This document shows, piece after piece, positions 31,180-38,434 of a DNA stretch of 38,434 nt. Both the position numbers and the translations under genes were made by a program. The notes beneath the pieces were generated by a model. The model was not told the origin of the DNA, did no database searches, and was given only the letters and a program-made list of their open reading frames with translations. Positions within the stretch are counted from its first letter, which is position 1; each line of letters begins with the position of its first letter. The DNA lies in NCBI GenBank assembly GCA_038916785.1, contig JBCLBO010000022.1:1-38434 (forward strand), in the 5' to 3' direction. This DNA is from VFKU01 sp038916785. Its GTDB lineage: Bacteria > Hydrogenedentota > Hydrogenedentia > Hydrogenedentales > GCA-2746185.

Positions 31180-32502
31180 ATGACTACGTGGATGCATCCA
31201 ATCGTCTTCGCAACGCGCGAAGTCCACGCCACGTTCATGAGCGTGCTGGGCAACCGTCCCTTCTTCGAATGGTTCCTCTTTTTCTTCCCCTTCTTCGTCT
31301 TCGGCGACGTCCCGCGCTACACCCTGCCGCCGCTCGTCCTTCTGGTGAACCGCGTGCTCGGCCTGCGCCCGGAAAATCGCGAGCGCCTCGCGCGCTTCGT
31401 GGCGACCAAACCCTCCGTCAGCATCCTGCTCGTCGGCTACAACGAAGAAGAAACAATTGCGGATGCGATCGAGTCCCTCCTGCAATTCGACTACCCCAAT
31501 CTCGAAATCATCGTCGTCGACGACGGCTCCACCGACCAGATGTACGAGTGCGCGCGGCCCTACGCCGAGCGCGGGCAAATAAAACTCTTCCGTAACTCCA
31601 GCGCCACCGGCCGCCAAGGCCGCCCCGCCGCGTCGAACATGGCCTTCGCGCTCTCGAAAGGCGAAATCCTGGTCTCTGTCGACGCGGACACCTCCTTCGA
31701 TCGCGACGCGCTCAACGAAATCCTCGGGCCATTCTGCGATCCCGGGGTCGGGGTCGTTGCGGGCAATCTCAAAGTCCGGAACGCGGGCAAGAACCTCGTG
31801 ACGCGCATGCAGGCGCTTGAATACCTGCAATCGATCACGCTCTGGAAAACCTGGCTCAACCTGCTCGGCTGGAACATGCAGGCCAGCGGCGCATTCGGCG
31901 CATTCCGCCGCGCCGCGCTCGAAGGCATCGCCGCCTGGGACCCCGAACTCGCCGAAGACGCCGACCTCAGCCTCAAGATCAAGAAGGCGGGATGGAAAGT
32001 CGTCTTCGCTCCGGGCGCCATCGCGATGACCAACGTGCCCGAAGACATGGGCACGCTCATCCGCCAGCGCAATCGCTGGGACCGCGGCATCCTGCGCACC
32101 TACTACCGCAAGCACCTCGGCCTCATGCAATTCTGGCGCTTCGACTGGCGCAATGCCGCCGAGATGTCCCTCGAATTTCTTTTCACCCTCCTCCTCCCTT
32201 ACCTGTACGTCGCCTGGCTCGTCTACATGGCCGCGTTCTATCCCGTCGTGCTCGTCTTCGCCATTGCCATCGTCTACATCGTCTACGTCGCCACAAACTA
32301 TCTCTCGTTGGGCGTCGCCATCTCCGCGAGCGAGCGCTGGCGCGAAGAACTCGGCCTCCTTTGGTACATCCCGCTCTTCCCGGCCTACAAAGGCCTCTTC
32401 CGCTGGGTCCGCATTTACTCGATCATCCTCGAGTTGTTTCACGTCAACTACGAACAAACTTATCTGCCGGAGTCCGCCTGGCGAAATGCCCGGCGCTGGT
32501 AA
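31180..32502 (+). CDS. membrane glycosyltransferase family 2 (polysaccharide synthase)
   Basis: The 440-residue processive GT2 should polymerise and extrude a polysaccharide through the inner membrane. One hydrophobic segment is near residues 25-45 (FFEWFLFFFPFFVFGDV). The catalytic domain has SILLVGYNEEETI, VVDDGS (D114-D115), VDADTS (D168/D170), the general-base ED in LAEDADLS near 260, and QRNRW (296-300), the QxxRW motif of processive synthases such as PgaC/BcsA. Three or four C-terminal membrane helices follow (residues ~320-420). I chose ATG 31180; the frame extends upstream but without typical coding features. It is the first gene of a tight operon with a regulator, an outer-membrane channel and an HlyD adaptor. 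The polymer cannot be told from sequence. Confidence 0.9.
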   Translation: MTTWMHPIVFATREVHATFMSVLGNRPFFEWFLFFFPFFVFGDVPRYTLPPLVLLVNRVLGLRPENRERLARFVATKPSVSILLVGYNEEETIADAIESLLQFDYPNLEIIVVDDGSTDQMYECARPYAERGQIKLFRNSSATGRQGRPAASNMAFALSKGEILVSVDADTSFDRDALNEILGPFCDPGVGVVAGNLKVRNAGKNLVTRMQALEYLQSITLWKTWLNLLGWNMQASGAFGAFRRAALEGIAAWDPELAEDADLSLKIKKAGWKVVFAPGAIAMTNVPEDMGTLIRQRNRWDRGILRTYYRKHLGLMQFWRFDWRNAAEMSLEFLFTLLLPYLYVAWLVYMAAFYPVVLVFAIAIVYIVYVATNYLSLGVAISASERWREELGLLWYIPLFPAYKGLFRWVRIYSIILELFHVNYEQTYLPESAWRNARRW

Positions 32503-32516
32503 GCGGAGGACACGCA

Positions 32517-33956
32517 TTGGCCACTGCAAAAAACATCCTCATCGTGGGCGCCGCGGCGCCCGCCTGCTTCGAGTTGCGGGCGCCGCTCGAAGCCATGGGC
32601 CACGACGTCCAGGAGCGCGTCACCCAGAGCGAACTCCTCGTCGGCGTCGAAGACCCCGCCATTGACCTCTACGTCGTCGCCCTGCCCGATTCCTTCCAGG
32701 CGCCTGGCGGCGTCCCCGGCCAGGTCTCGCGCAGCGCGCGCAAGCGCGTCGTATACGTCACACCCAATCCCTCCGACCAGCTCCGCCGCGAACTCTTCCG
32801 CGCGGGGGCCGGCGCCGTCCTCGCGCGGCCCTTCTCCGATCTCGATCTCGTCTTCCGCGCCGAGCAGGTCATGTCGTCCGACTGGGTCCGCTTCCATAAA
32901 GCCTTCGACGAACCGGCCATGCTCGACTTCCTCAAAAAACTCCTCGATCAGCGCATCGCAATCGTCGAGCCGGCCCTCGACCCGATCATGCCCATCGGCC
33001 ATTTCTATCCCGCCGCCGCGCGAATCCTCGGCCGCACTGCTGTCGATCGCGAAATCCTCGAACAGCTCGCCTCCTTCGGCCTGCTCGCCCGCGAAGTCGC
33101 CAATCGCGTGCGCCAATGCCCGGAGTGCGACGACGTCCGCATCAACTTTCGCGAGGTCTGTCCAAGCTGCAAATCGCTGAACATCCTCCAGCAGGAAATG
33201 GTCACGCACTTCGCCTGCGCCTACAGCGGTCCCTTGCAGCATTTCCGGCGCGGCGGCGATCTCGTCTGCCCCAAATGCGACCAGACCCTGCGTCACATCG
33301 GCGTGGACTACGAAAAGCCTTCCAGACTCTTCACCTGCTTCGGCTGCGAGACCGTATTTCGCGATCCCCTCGTTGAAGCGCAGTGCCTGCGCTGCAACTG
33401 CACCTGCGCGCCGGGCCAGACCATCGAGCGCGCCGTCTACCGCTTCATCGTCACGCCGCTCGCCGAGCAGGCCGTAATCGAGCGCCGCATCACCGGCGTC
33501 AACCTCGATGTGCTCCTGCGCAACACGCAGACGGGCCTCTACAGCAAGTCCTACTTCGAGCACGAGGTGAAGCGCGAACTCGTCCGCTGCGAGCGATACA
33601 AGAGCCCCTACAGCCTCATCCTCGTGCGCATCAACAAGTTCGACGAGATCGCCTCGATGCACCCGAGCGAAGCCACGCAGTTCGCCGAAAGCATCTTCAA
33701 GGCCGTGAGCTCCGGCCTGCGCACGCTCGACACCACCTGCGTCTGGAGCAAGGACTCGCTCGGCATCCTCCTCTCCGAAACGCCCAAGGCCAGCGCGCGC
33801 GTCGTCCTCCAGCGAATCCAGACCAACGTCGCCGGTCTCGAATACCTCTACTCGATCCGCAAACCCAGCGTCTCCGTCGGGCTCTCCTCCAGCGACGACG
33901 GCCTGAAAACTGTGACTGACCTCGTCGCCGCGGCGGAGCGGGGCCTCAGCGAATGA
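32517..33956 (+). CDS. signalling protein: degenerate receiver - TackOD1-like zinc ribbons - degenerate GGDEF
   Basis: The start is TTG at 32517, with GGAGGA six bases upstream; 479 residues. Residues 5-118 resemble a response-regulator receiver fold (ILIVG, LYVVALPD, VLARPFSD) but lack the acidic pocket that follows strand 1. Residues ~200-325 contain cysteine pairs CPECDD, CPSCKS, CPKCDQ, CFGCE and CLRC/CNCTC with HFACAYSGP and HIGVDYEKP, the pattern of the three-zinc-ribbon TackOD1 output domain. Residues 338-479 are GGDEF-like (TGLYSKSYFEHE) but the metal-binding Asp of the LDIDHF strand is replaced (VRINKF) and the signature GGDEF is SKDSL, so it should not make c-di-GMP. It probably senses or relays a signal controlling the synthase. 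It overlaps the next gene by ATGA. Confidence 0.85.
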   Translation: MATAKNILIVGAAAPACFELRAPLEAMGHDVQERVTQSELLVGVEDPAIDLYVVALPDSFQAPGGVPGQVSRSARKRVVYVTPNPSDQLRRELFRAGAGAVLARPFSDLDLVFRAEQVMSSDWVRFHKAFDEPAMLDFLKKLLDQRIAIVEPALDPIMPIGHFYPAAARILGRTAVDREILEQLASFGLLAREVANRVRQCPECDDVRINFREVCPSCKSLNILQQEMVTHFACAYSGPLQHFRRGGDLVCPKCDQTLRHIGVDYEKPSRLFTCFGCETVFRDPLVEAQCLRCNCTCAPGQTIERAVYRFIVTPLAEQAVIERRITGVNLDVLLRNTQTGLYSKSYFEHEVKRELVRCERYKSPYSLILVRINKFDEIASMHPSEATQFAESIFKAVSSGLRTLDTTCVWSKDSLGILLSETPKASARVVLQRIQTNVAGLEYLYSIRKPSVSVGLSSSDDGLKTVTDLVAAAERGLSE

Positions 33957-36900
33957 CGGCAACGCGAACCATAGCGCGCCTGGGCGCTCTCGCCGCCTTC
34001 GCGCTGGCGGGCTGCCAGACGCCGTCGAAGCAGGAGTTCGACCAGCGCGAAGCGGCGATCGATCTGCGCCGGCTCTACGAGCCCCTCGCCTCGTCCAATC
34101 CGGCACTGCTCGAACGCCTCGATTCGCTCGAAGCCGATCACATTGCCTTCGAGTTGTCGCCCAGCGGCGCCGCGCAACTGCCCTATGCCCTGCCGGACGA
34201 CGTCCTCTGGTCCGATCAGCGCGCCGTGTTCTATCGCATCGACGGCGACTCCGGCCCCGAGTGGCTCTATTTCAGCGGCGCCACGCTGCGCGTGACTCCG
34301 GTCACTCCCCCCTTCGCGCCCGACGGCGATCTCGTACCTGCGGCGAACGGCGGCTTCTCCATCTACCGCAGCATTCCCGTCCGCAAGGGCGGCGTCGTCC
34401 TCACCGGCGACCTTGAAATCTTTCGCTTCGACTTCGTCCTCACGCCGGAAGGAAACATCGAGTCCACCGGCTCGCAGCGCGTCACCGCAGTCCTCGGCCC
34501 GGACCTTCAACCCGTCCCCGTCGCCGGCCTCGATCGGGTGATCTACGTGCATCAGGACGAAGACGCGCCCCGCGAGCTGCGTATCGGCGATGCGAACGCC
34601 GGTCCGCCGCGCCCCTTGTTCGCCGGCCAGGATTTCGACGCGATGCTCCCCGCCATGCTTGCCGACGGCCGCTTGATCTTCCTCTCGGACCAGCTCGGCT
34701 ATTACAGCCTTTTTCAACTCGCAAACGCCGCCGACTACGTGCGCACGGTTGATCAGCAGCGTACCAACACCGATCCCGCGCCGCCGGACTGGCGCGCGCT
34801 CGTGCGGCCCTTCGAGTACCCGTTGCCCGTGACCCAGTCCAAAACCGGCCTCTTCGTCGCCAGCGTCCCGAGGGACGGACGGCTCGTCCCCGCACTCCTC
34901 GAAATTCCGCACGAACTCGGCCTGTCTACGATCGCCCAATTGACCGAAGCGCACAATCCGCACGTCAACGAAATGCGCGCGCGCTACGCCGCCGCGCTCA
35001 TCGACGCCGCCCGCTTCAAACTCAACAACTACCCCACGCTCGACCTCGGCCTCTCCTTCGAAGACCACATCGAAGTATTCGACCAGATGCCCACGCTATT
35101 TCCTGCCGACACGCTGACGCAGCACGCCTTCACCTTGCTCATGGGCCTCGCGCAGCCGCTCCTCGATTTCAAACAGAACCACGCCTTCACCCAGAGCGCG
35201 CTCGAAGACGCCGAGACCGCGCGCCACACGCTCAACGCCGAGATCGATGCGCGCACCACGGAAGCCGCCGAACTCTACTTCGAGGCCGCGCACCTCACCC
35301 GCAAAATCGCTATCGAGGACGCGCAGCTCGGCCTCACCGATCAGCGCGACCACTACTACCGCACGCTGCGAGAGAGAGGCGAGGCCACGCGCCTGCAACT
35401 CATGGCCGTGCAGCAGGTGAAGGACGGCCTCAGCTCCGAGCGCGCGTTCCACGCCGAGCGTCTCGCATTCCTCCGCAGCCGGCTCAAGGAAGTCATGGGT
35501 CTGCCATCCGATCTCGACTTCGTAATTTCCCCGGCGCGCTACGCCTTTGACGGATTTCCGCTGCCCCCGCTCGAACAGGCCATTGATCGCGCGCTAGCGA
35601 ACCACCCGAATCTCCTCGCCGCGAAGAGCGCCAGTGCCAGCGCCTTCTACCAGCAATCCGCCGGACCGGAGATCCGCCCGCGCGCGGGCCTCAGCGCGAA
35701 CTACCAGCGCACCGATCAGGACTATGACCTCGGAACCACCACCGGCACCGTGGGCCGAAGCCGCGCGCAGGAAACGGCGACGCTCGCGCTCACCGGCCAG
35801 GTCCCGCTCGCAAGCTGGCGCGCGAAAAAACTCCACAGCGGTTTCTGGACTGAACTGATCGGCGCCCTGCAGCTTGCGCAGGAGGCCGAGGCCCGCCGCG
35901 TCCGCACTGCGATGGAAGAGGCCTACGTCGATTTCCGCGCGGCGCAGCGCGATTACGCCGCGAAAGTCTCTACGCAATCCTTCCAGCTCGAAAAGGTGCG
36001 CGTCGCGCGCCTGCACAGGGAACTCGGTCCGCCGGGCACGCCCATCCAGTTGCTGCGCCCGCCCGACGAGCCCGGCGCGGTCGAGGAGACCCTCGGCACC
36101 GGCGTGCTCGCGCCGCTCTCGGCCCAGTTCGAATACCTGCGCGCGCTCGATCGCCGCAGCGCCGTCGAGATGGCCCTCGGCCAGCGCCTCGTCCGCGTCG
36201 CGCGCGAAATGGGCGATCGCCACGCCTTCCTCGACGCGCTCGACTCACACGCGCGCGCGAACGCCGCGCGCCTGCGCCCGGCCGTGTGGCTGTGGAACAC
36301 GCGCGACGTCCTCGCCAGTGACGACGCGCTCGACACCGCCGTCGCCCGGCTCCACGGCGAACGCGCCCGCCGGGTCTACGTCTACCTGATGGACGAAGCC
36401 AAGCTCCTCGACGAGCGCAGCTCCCGCGAACGCCTCACGCAGTTCATCGGACTCTGCGCGCAGTGGGACATCGAAGTCTTCGCGCTGCTCGGCGAACCCG
36501 AATGGATCTCGGAGAATTGCACGGACTGCGTGACGCGCGCAGTGGATCGCATCAAGAATTACAACGCACTCCTCGGACCCTTCGAACCCACGCTCGCCGG
36601 GATCAAGCTCGACCTCGAACCCCACTCGCTCGCGGGCTGGGAGCAAGGTGGCGGCGCGCGCGCCGCGCTCGAATCGAATTGGCTCAATCTGTTGACCACC
36701 GCGCATGAAAGTCTTGCGGGCTCGTTACCGCTCTGGGCGGATCTGCCGGTGAAATTTTTCCGACCCGAGGAAAAGCCGCTCCTCGATCGCGCGGCTGAAC
36801 TCCTCGATGGCGCCACGCTGATGGACTATTTCAACGCCGAAACGCCCATCTCCACCTGGGCCGATTCCTCGCTCCGCGTCTTCGGCGAGAAGCCGCTCGA

Positions 36901-37078
36901 GATCGGCCTCGAACTCTCCGCGCGCGCGCTGGCGGAGGATTCGCTCGCCGCGTGGACGCCCGATCGCATCGACGCGCTGCGCAAATCGCTGAATGAAACA
37001 CTGGCCGGGCACGGCAATTTCGCCGGGCTCGCCTTGCACGATTACGAAGCACTCACTGCAGCCACAACCACGGAATAG
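33953..37078 (+). CDS. three-part outer-membrane lipoprotein: beta-rich domain - TolC-type channel - TIM-barrel glycosidase-like domain
   Basis: The 1041-residue protein has lipobox LAGC (C21). Residues ~30-310 are beta-rich with repeating strands and might be a propeller-like sensor or binding domain. Residues ~323-770 match the outer-membrane efflux (TolC) pattern, with two helical repeats: LSTIAQLTEAHNPHVNEMRARY, PTLDLGLSF, then LPPLEQAIDRALANHPNL. Residues ~774-1036 show eight evenly spaced beta strands of a TIM barrel: VWLWN, RVYVYL, EVFALLGEPEW, GIKLDLEPH (D887, E889), LPLWADLP, TLMDYFN, EIGLELSA, GLALHDY. The acidic residues on strands 4 and 7 are candidate glycosidase catalytic residues. 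The protein probably exports the GT2 polymer and trims or binds it at the surface. The architecture seems unusual; each assignment is from pattern, not a database search. Confidence 0.82.
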   Translation: MTATRTIARLGALAAFALAGCQTPSKQEFDQREAAIDLRRLYEPLASSNPALLERLDSLEADHIAFELSPSGAAQLPYALPDDVLWSDQRAVFYRIDGDSGPEWLYFSGATLRVTPVTPPFAPDGDLVPAANGGFSIYRSIPVRKGGVVLTGDLEIFRFDFVLTPEGNIESTGSQRVTAVLGPDLQPVPVAGLDRVIYVHQDEDAPRELRIGDANAGPPRPLFAGQDFDAMLPAMLADGRLIFLSDQLGYYSLFQLANAADYVRTVDQQRTNTDPAPPDWRALVRPFEYPLPVTQSKTGLFVASVPRDGRLVPALLEIPHELGLSTIAQLTEAHNPHVNEMRARYAAALIDAARFKLNNYPTLDLGLSFEDHIEVFDQMPTLFPADTLTQHAFTLLMGLAQPLLDFKQNHAFTQSALEDAETARHTLNAEIDARTTEAAELYFEAAHLTRKIAIEDAQLGLTDQRDHYYRTLRERGEATRLQLMAVQQVKDGLSSERAFHAERLAFLRSRLKEVMGLPSDLDFVISPARYAFDGFPLPPLEQAIDRALANHPNLLAAKSASASAFYQQSAGPEIRPRAGLSANYQRTDQDYDLGTTTGTVGRSRAQETATLALTGQVPLASWRAKKLHSGFWTELIGALQLAQEAEARRVRTAMEEAYVDFRAAQRDYAAKVSTQSFQLEKVRVARLHRELGPPGTPIQLLRPPDEPGAVEETLGTGVLAPLSAQFEYLRALDRRSAVEMALGQRLVRVAREMGDRHAFLDALDSHARANAARLRPAVWLWNTRDVLASDDALDTAVARLHGERARRVYVYLMDEAKLLDERSSRERLTQFIGLCAQWDIEVFALLGEPEWISENCTDCVTRAVDRIKNYNALLGPFEPTLAGIKLDLEPHSLAGWEQGGGARAALESNWLNLLTTAHESLAGSLPLWADLPVKFFRPEEKPLLDRAAELLDGATLMDYFNAETPISTWADSSLRVFGEKPLEIGLELSARALAEDSLAAWTPDRIDALRKSLNETLAGHGNFAGLALHDYEALTAATTTE

Positions 37079-37082
37079 ACCC

Positions 37083-38255
37083 ATGCGAATCGACTTTCAG
37101 AACAGCGGCACCACGCAGGCACCCGTGACGCCCGCGCAAACCCAGATGCGCAACGCGCGCGCGCAGAAGCGGCCCATCCTCCGCTTCGTGCTGCTCGCCG
37201 CTCTCGCCGGCGTCGCAGCATGGGGAATTTGGGGATTCCTGCGCATGGGGACCGTCTACACCTACGGCCTCGTTGCCGCGCGCAGCACGCCCTACTACGC
37301 GCCCTTCGAGGGCGTCGTCTCCGATCTCGCGCTCGTGCGCGGCCAGCAGATCGCGCACGGCGCACCGCTCTTCACGCTCACTTCCACACAGCCCGAAAAC
37401 ATCCGCGCCGCGCAGGACTCGCTCATCGCGGAAATCGATCGGCAAAAAGGGTTGGCCGACCAGGCGCGAAATTACGAACTCGAACGCGCCACCAAGGACG
37501 TGGAACGTCTCAGCGCCGCCTATGAAGAAGACAAGGCCAAGCGGGAATCCGCCGTCGCGCTCGCGCAGGCCGAAGTCGACAAGTCGCGCGACGCCGCGGC
37601 CATGCGCCACAAACAGGCCGGGCGCACCGAGGAACTCTTCAGCCTCGGCGCCGCCATCTCTTCCGACGTCGAAGCCGCGCGCAATGCCGCGCAGATCGCG
37701 CGGCGCACGCTCGAACAAGCAGAGATCGTGCTGGAAGCCGCCACGGTTGTCCGCGAGGCGAGCCGCGCCGATCTCGATAAGGCCGAACTCGCGCTCCGCC
37801 AACTCAACGAGGGAAAGCCGGAGGACACCTCCGCGCTCGAACGCGGCCGGGTCGAGCTCGCCGTCGCGCAGACGCGCCCCGCACCGGTTTCCGTCACCTC
37901 CCTCTTCGACGGCGTCGTCATGGAAGTCGGCACGGTGAACGGCGCGCAGGTCGAGAGCGGCCGCATCGTCGTAACGCTCACCGCGCGCGAGAGCGTCTGG
38001 GTCGAGGCCTACGTGCCTGCGCGCCAAGGCCGCAAAGTGCGCGCCGGCGCCGAGGCCCTCGTCTATCTGCCCGGCGAATCCGACGCCGTCAAAGGCACAA
38101 TCGCCGCCGACTCCGGCGCGGCCATCCGCATCCCGGAAATCCTGCGCGACAAGCTCCCCTCCACGATGACCGGCATCTACACCCGCATCGATTTTACGCC
38201 GCCCGCGGGCGTCTCCATAGCCCCCGGCAGCCGGGTCCGAGTAGTCATCAAATAA
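37083..38255 (+). CDS. HlyD/MFP-type periplasmic adaptor
   Basis: The 390-residue protein begins with a cytoplasmic tail and one membrane helix (residues ~32-55, ending WGIWGFLRMG). It continues with a lipoyl-like half (YYAPFEGVVSDLALVRGQQI), a long coiled-coil hairpin (residues ~115-265, rich in A, E, K, R), the second lipoyl half (SLFDGVVMEVGTVNGAQV) and a beta-barrel ending SRVRVVIK. Such adaptors bridge an inner-membrane machine and a TolC-type channel. Here the inner-membrane partner is presumably the GT2 synthase, because no ABC or RND pump is encoded, giving a tripartite polysaccharide export line. It starts four bases after the channel gene and is the last visible operon member. Confidence 0.92.
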   Translation: MRIDFQNSGTTQAPVTPAQTQMRNARAQKRPILRFVLLAALAGVAAWGIWGFLRMGTVYTYGLVAARSTPYYAPFEGVVSDLALVRGQQIAHGAPLFTLTSTQPENIRAAQDSLIAEIDRQKGLADQARNYELERATKDVERLSAAYEEDKAKRESAVALAQAEVDKSRDAAAMRHKQAGRTEELFSLGAAISSDVEAARNAAQIARRTLEQAEIVLEAATVVREASRADLDKAELALRQLNEGKPEDTSALERGRVELAVAQTRPAPVSVTSLFDGVVMEVGTVNGAQVESGRIVVTLTARESVWVEAYVPARQGRKVRAGAEALVYLPGESDAVKGTIAADSGAAIRIPEILRDKLPSTMTGIYTRIDFTPPAGVSIAPGSRVRVVIK

Positions 38256-38268
38256 ATACCAATAACGG

Positions 38269-38339
38269 CCGTCATTGCGAGAAGCGCAGTTGTGAGATTC
38301 CCTCATTGCGAGAGCGCGGTTGCGACGAAGCAATGACGG
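38269..38339. repeat. palindromic intergenic repeat with CCGTCATTGC/GCAATGACGG ends
   Basis: CCGTCATTGC (38269-38278) is inverted as GCAATGACGG (38330-38339), and an internal copy TCATTGCGAGAGCGCGGTTGCGA repeats the left half (TCATTGCGAGAAGCGCAGTTGTGA). The form matches small dispersed repeats known from many bacteria (CGTCATTGCGAG type). It lies 13 bases after the adaptor gene. It may fold into a hairpin at the operon end, but it lacks a T-run. Confidence 0.7.
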
Positions 38340-38434
38340 TGTAGGCGGGGTTTTCAACAGAGCAAGGCTTTAAGAAAACAATTCGGCTCACGCGGAGGAA
38401 ATGAGGCGCGGAGGGTTTTGGTGGCGTGGGCTTC
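38340..38434. other. non-coding right edge
   Basis: No coding frame with recognisable features is visible here; the sequence is intergenic up to the window edge. Confidence 0.4.

Noticed and set aside
30878..31183. Plus-strand 101-residue frame before the GT2 gene, ending with an ATGA overlap
   Set aside because: No ribosome-binding site, no recognisable domain, and it runs through the inverted repeats; I regard it as chance.
33532..33956. Active diguanylate cyclase
   Set aside because: The GGDEF motif is replaced by SKDSL and the metal-binding aspartate is lost, so only a degenerate domain is called.
1..38434. tRNA genes, rRNA, CRISPR arrays, prophage
   Set aside because: Intergenic gaps were read and none shows a cloverleaf with CCA-type ends, regular spaced repeats or phage structural genes.

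Overview
The window is GC-rich bacterial chromosome (roughly 63-65% GC by eye), densely packed with short intergenic gaps and GTGA/ATGA overlaps. Several proteins carry lipoprotein signals and there is a TolC/HlyD-type export pair, so the host is Gram-negative-like. It makes isoprenoids by the MEP pathway (IspH) and has class II aldolase, GH172/DUF2961, DUF885, DUF2911 and pseudopilin-like lipoproteins. This gene mix recalls uncultured Planctomycetota/Hydrogenedentota-type genomes, but no rRNA or other phylogenetic marker is present, so the placement is only an inference.

Left part, minus strand (1-6770): a probable operon runs fructose-bisphosphate aldolase - ispH - FAD/4Fe-4S 2-hydroxyacid dehydrogenase - SagB-type double nitroreductase - DUF3885-like protein (cut by the window edge), behind a perfect TATAAT box. 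Next comes a solitary one-polypeptide restriction-modification enzyme (6911-10198) that resembles type ISP enzymes but lacks the helicase. It is followed by a DUF2911 protein with a clear intrinsic terminator and a DUF885 peptidase. On the plus strand (12950-16966) are an addiction-module antitoxin/RelE-ParE toxin pair, oligoendopeptidase F and an overlapping GH172/DUF2961 protein.

Centre, minus strand (16973-27440): this is a sulfur-assimilation region in two parts. In the first, a textbook SAM-I riboswitch plus intrinsic terminator controls a threonine-synthase-family PLP enzyme followed by a free 91-residue MoaD/ThiS-type sulfur carrier ending in Gly-Gly. In the second, a six-gene run encodes cysteine synthase, a JAMM (Mec-like) protease, a carrier-E1-rhodanese fusion, a methyltransferase-ATP-grasp fusion, a siroheme sulfite reductase with an extra helical C-terminal domain, and a conserved unknown protein. 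The carrier domain of the fusion aligns without gaps to the free carrier (36 of 91 residues identical, counted by eye). I read this as protein-thiocarboxylate amino-acid synthesis with two specialised carriers: one for cysteine and a second, SAM-controlled one, possibly for homocysteine. A HicBA module sits between the two parts.

Right part: two adjacent lipoprotein genes (one with two pseudopilin-like repeats), a truncated IS630 transposase, an acyl-CoA dehydrogenase, then a tight plus-strand operon (31180-38255) for synthesis and export of a polysaccharide. Its members are a membrane GT2 synthase, a regulator with degenerate receiver, three-zinc-ribbon (TackOD1-like) and degenerate GGDEF domains, a 1041-residue lipoprotein that joins an N-terminal beta-rich region, a TolC-type channel and a TIM-barrel glycosidase-like domain, and an HlyD-type adaptor. 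The window ends in an intergenic palindromic repeat. No tRNA, rRNA or CRISPR array was found.
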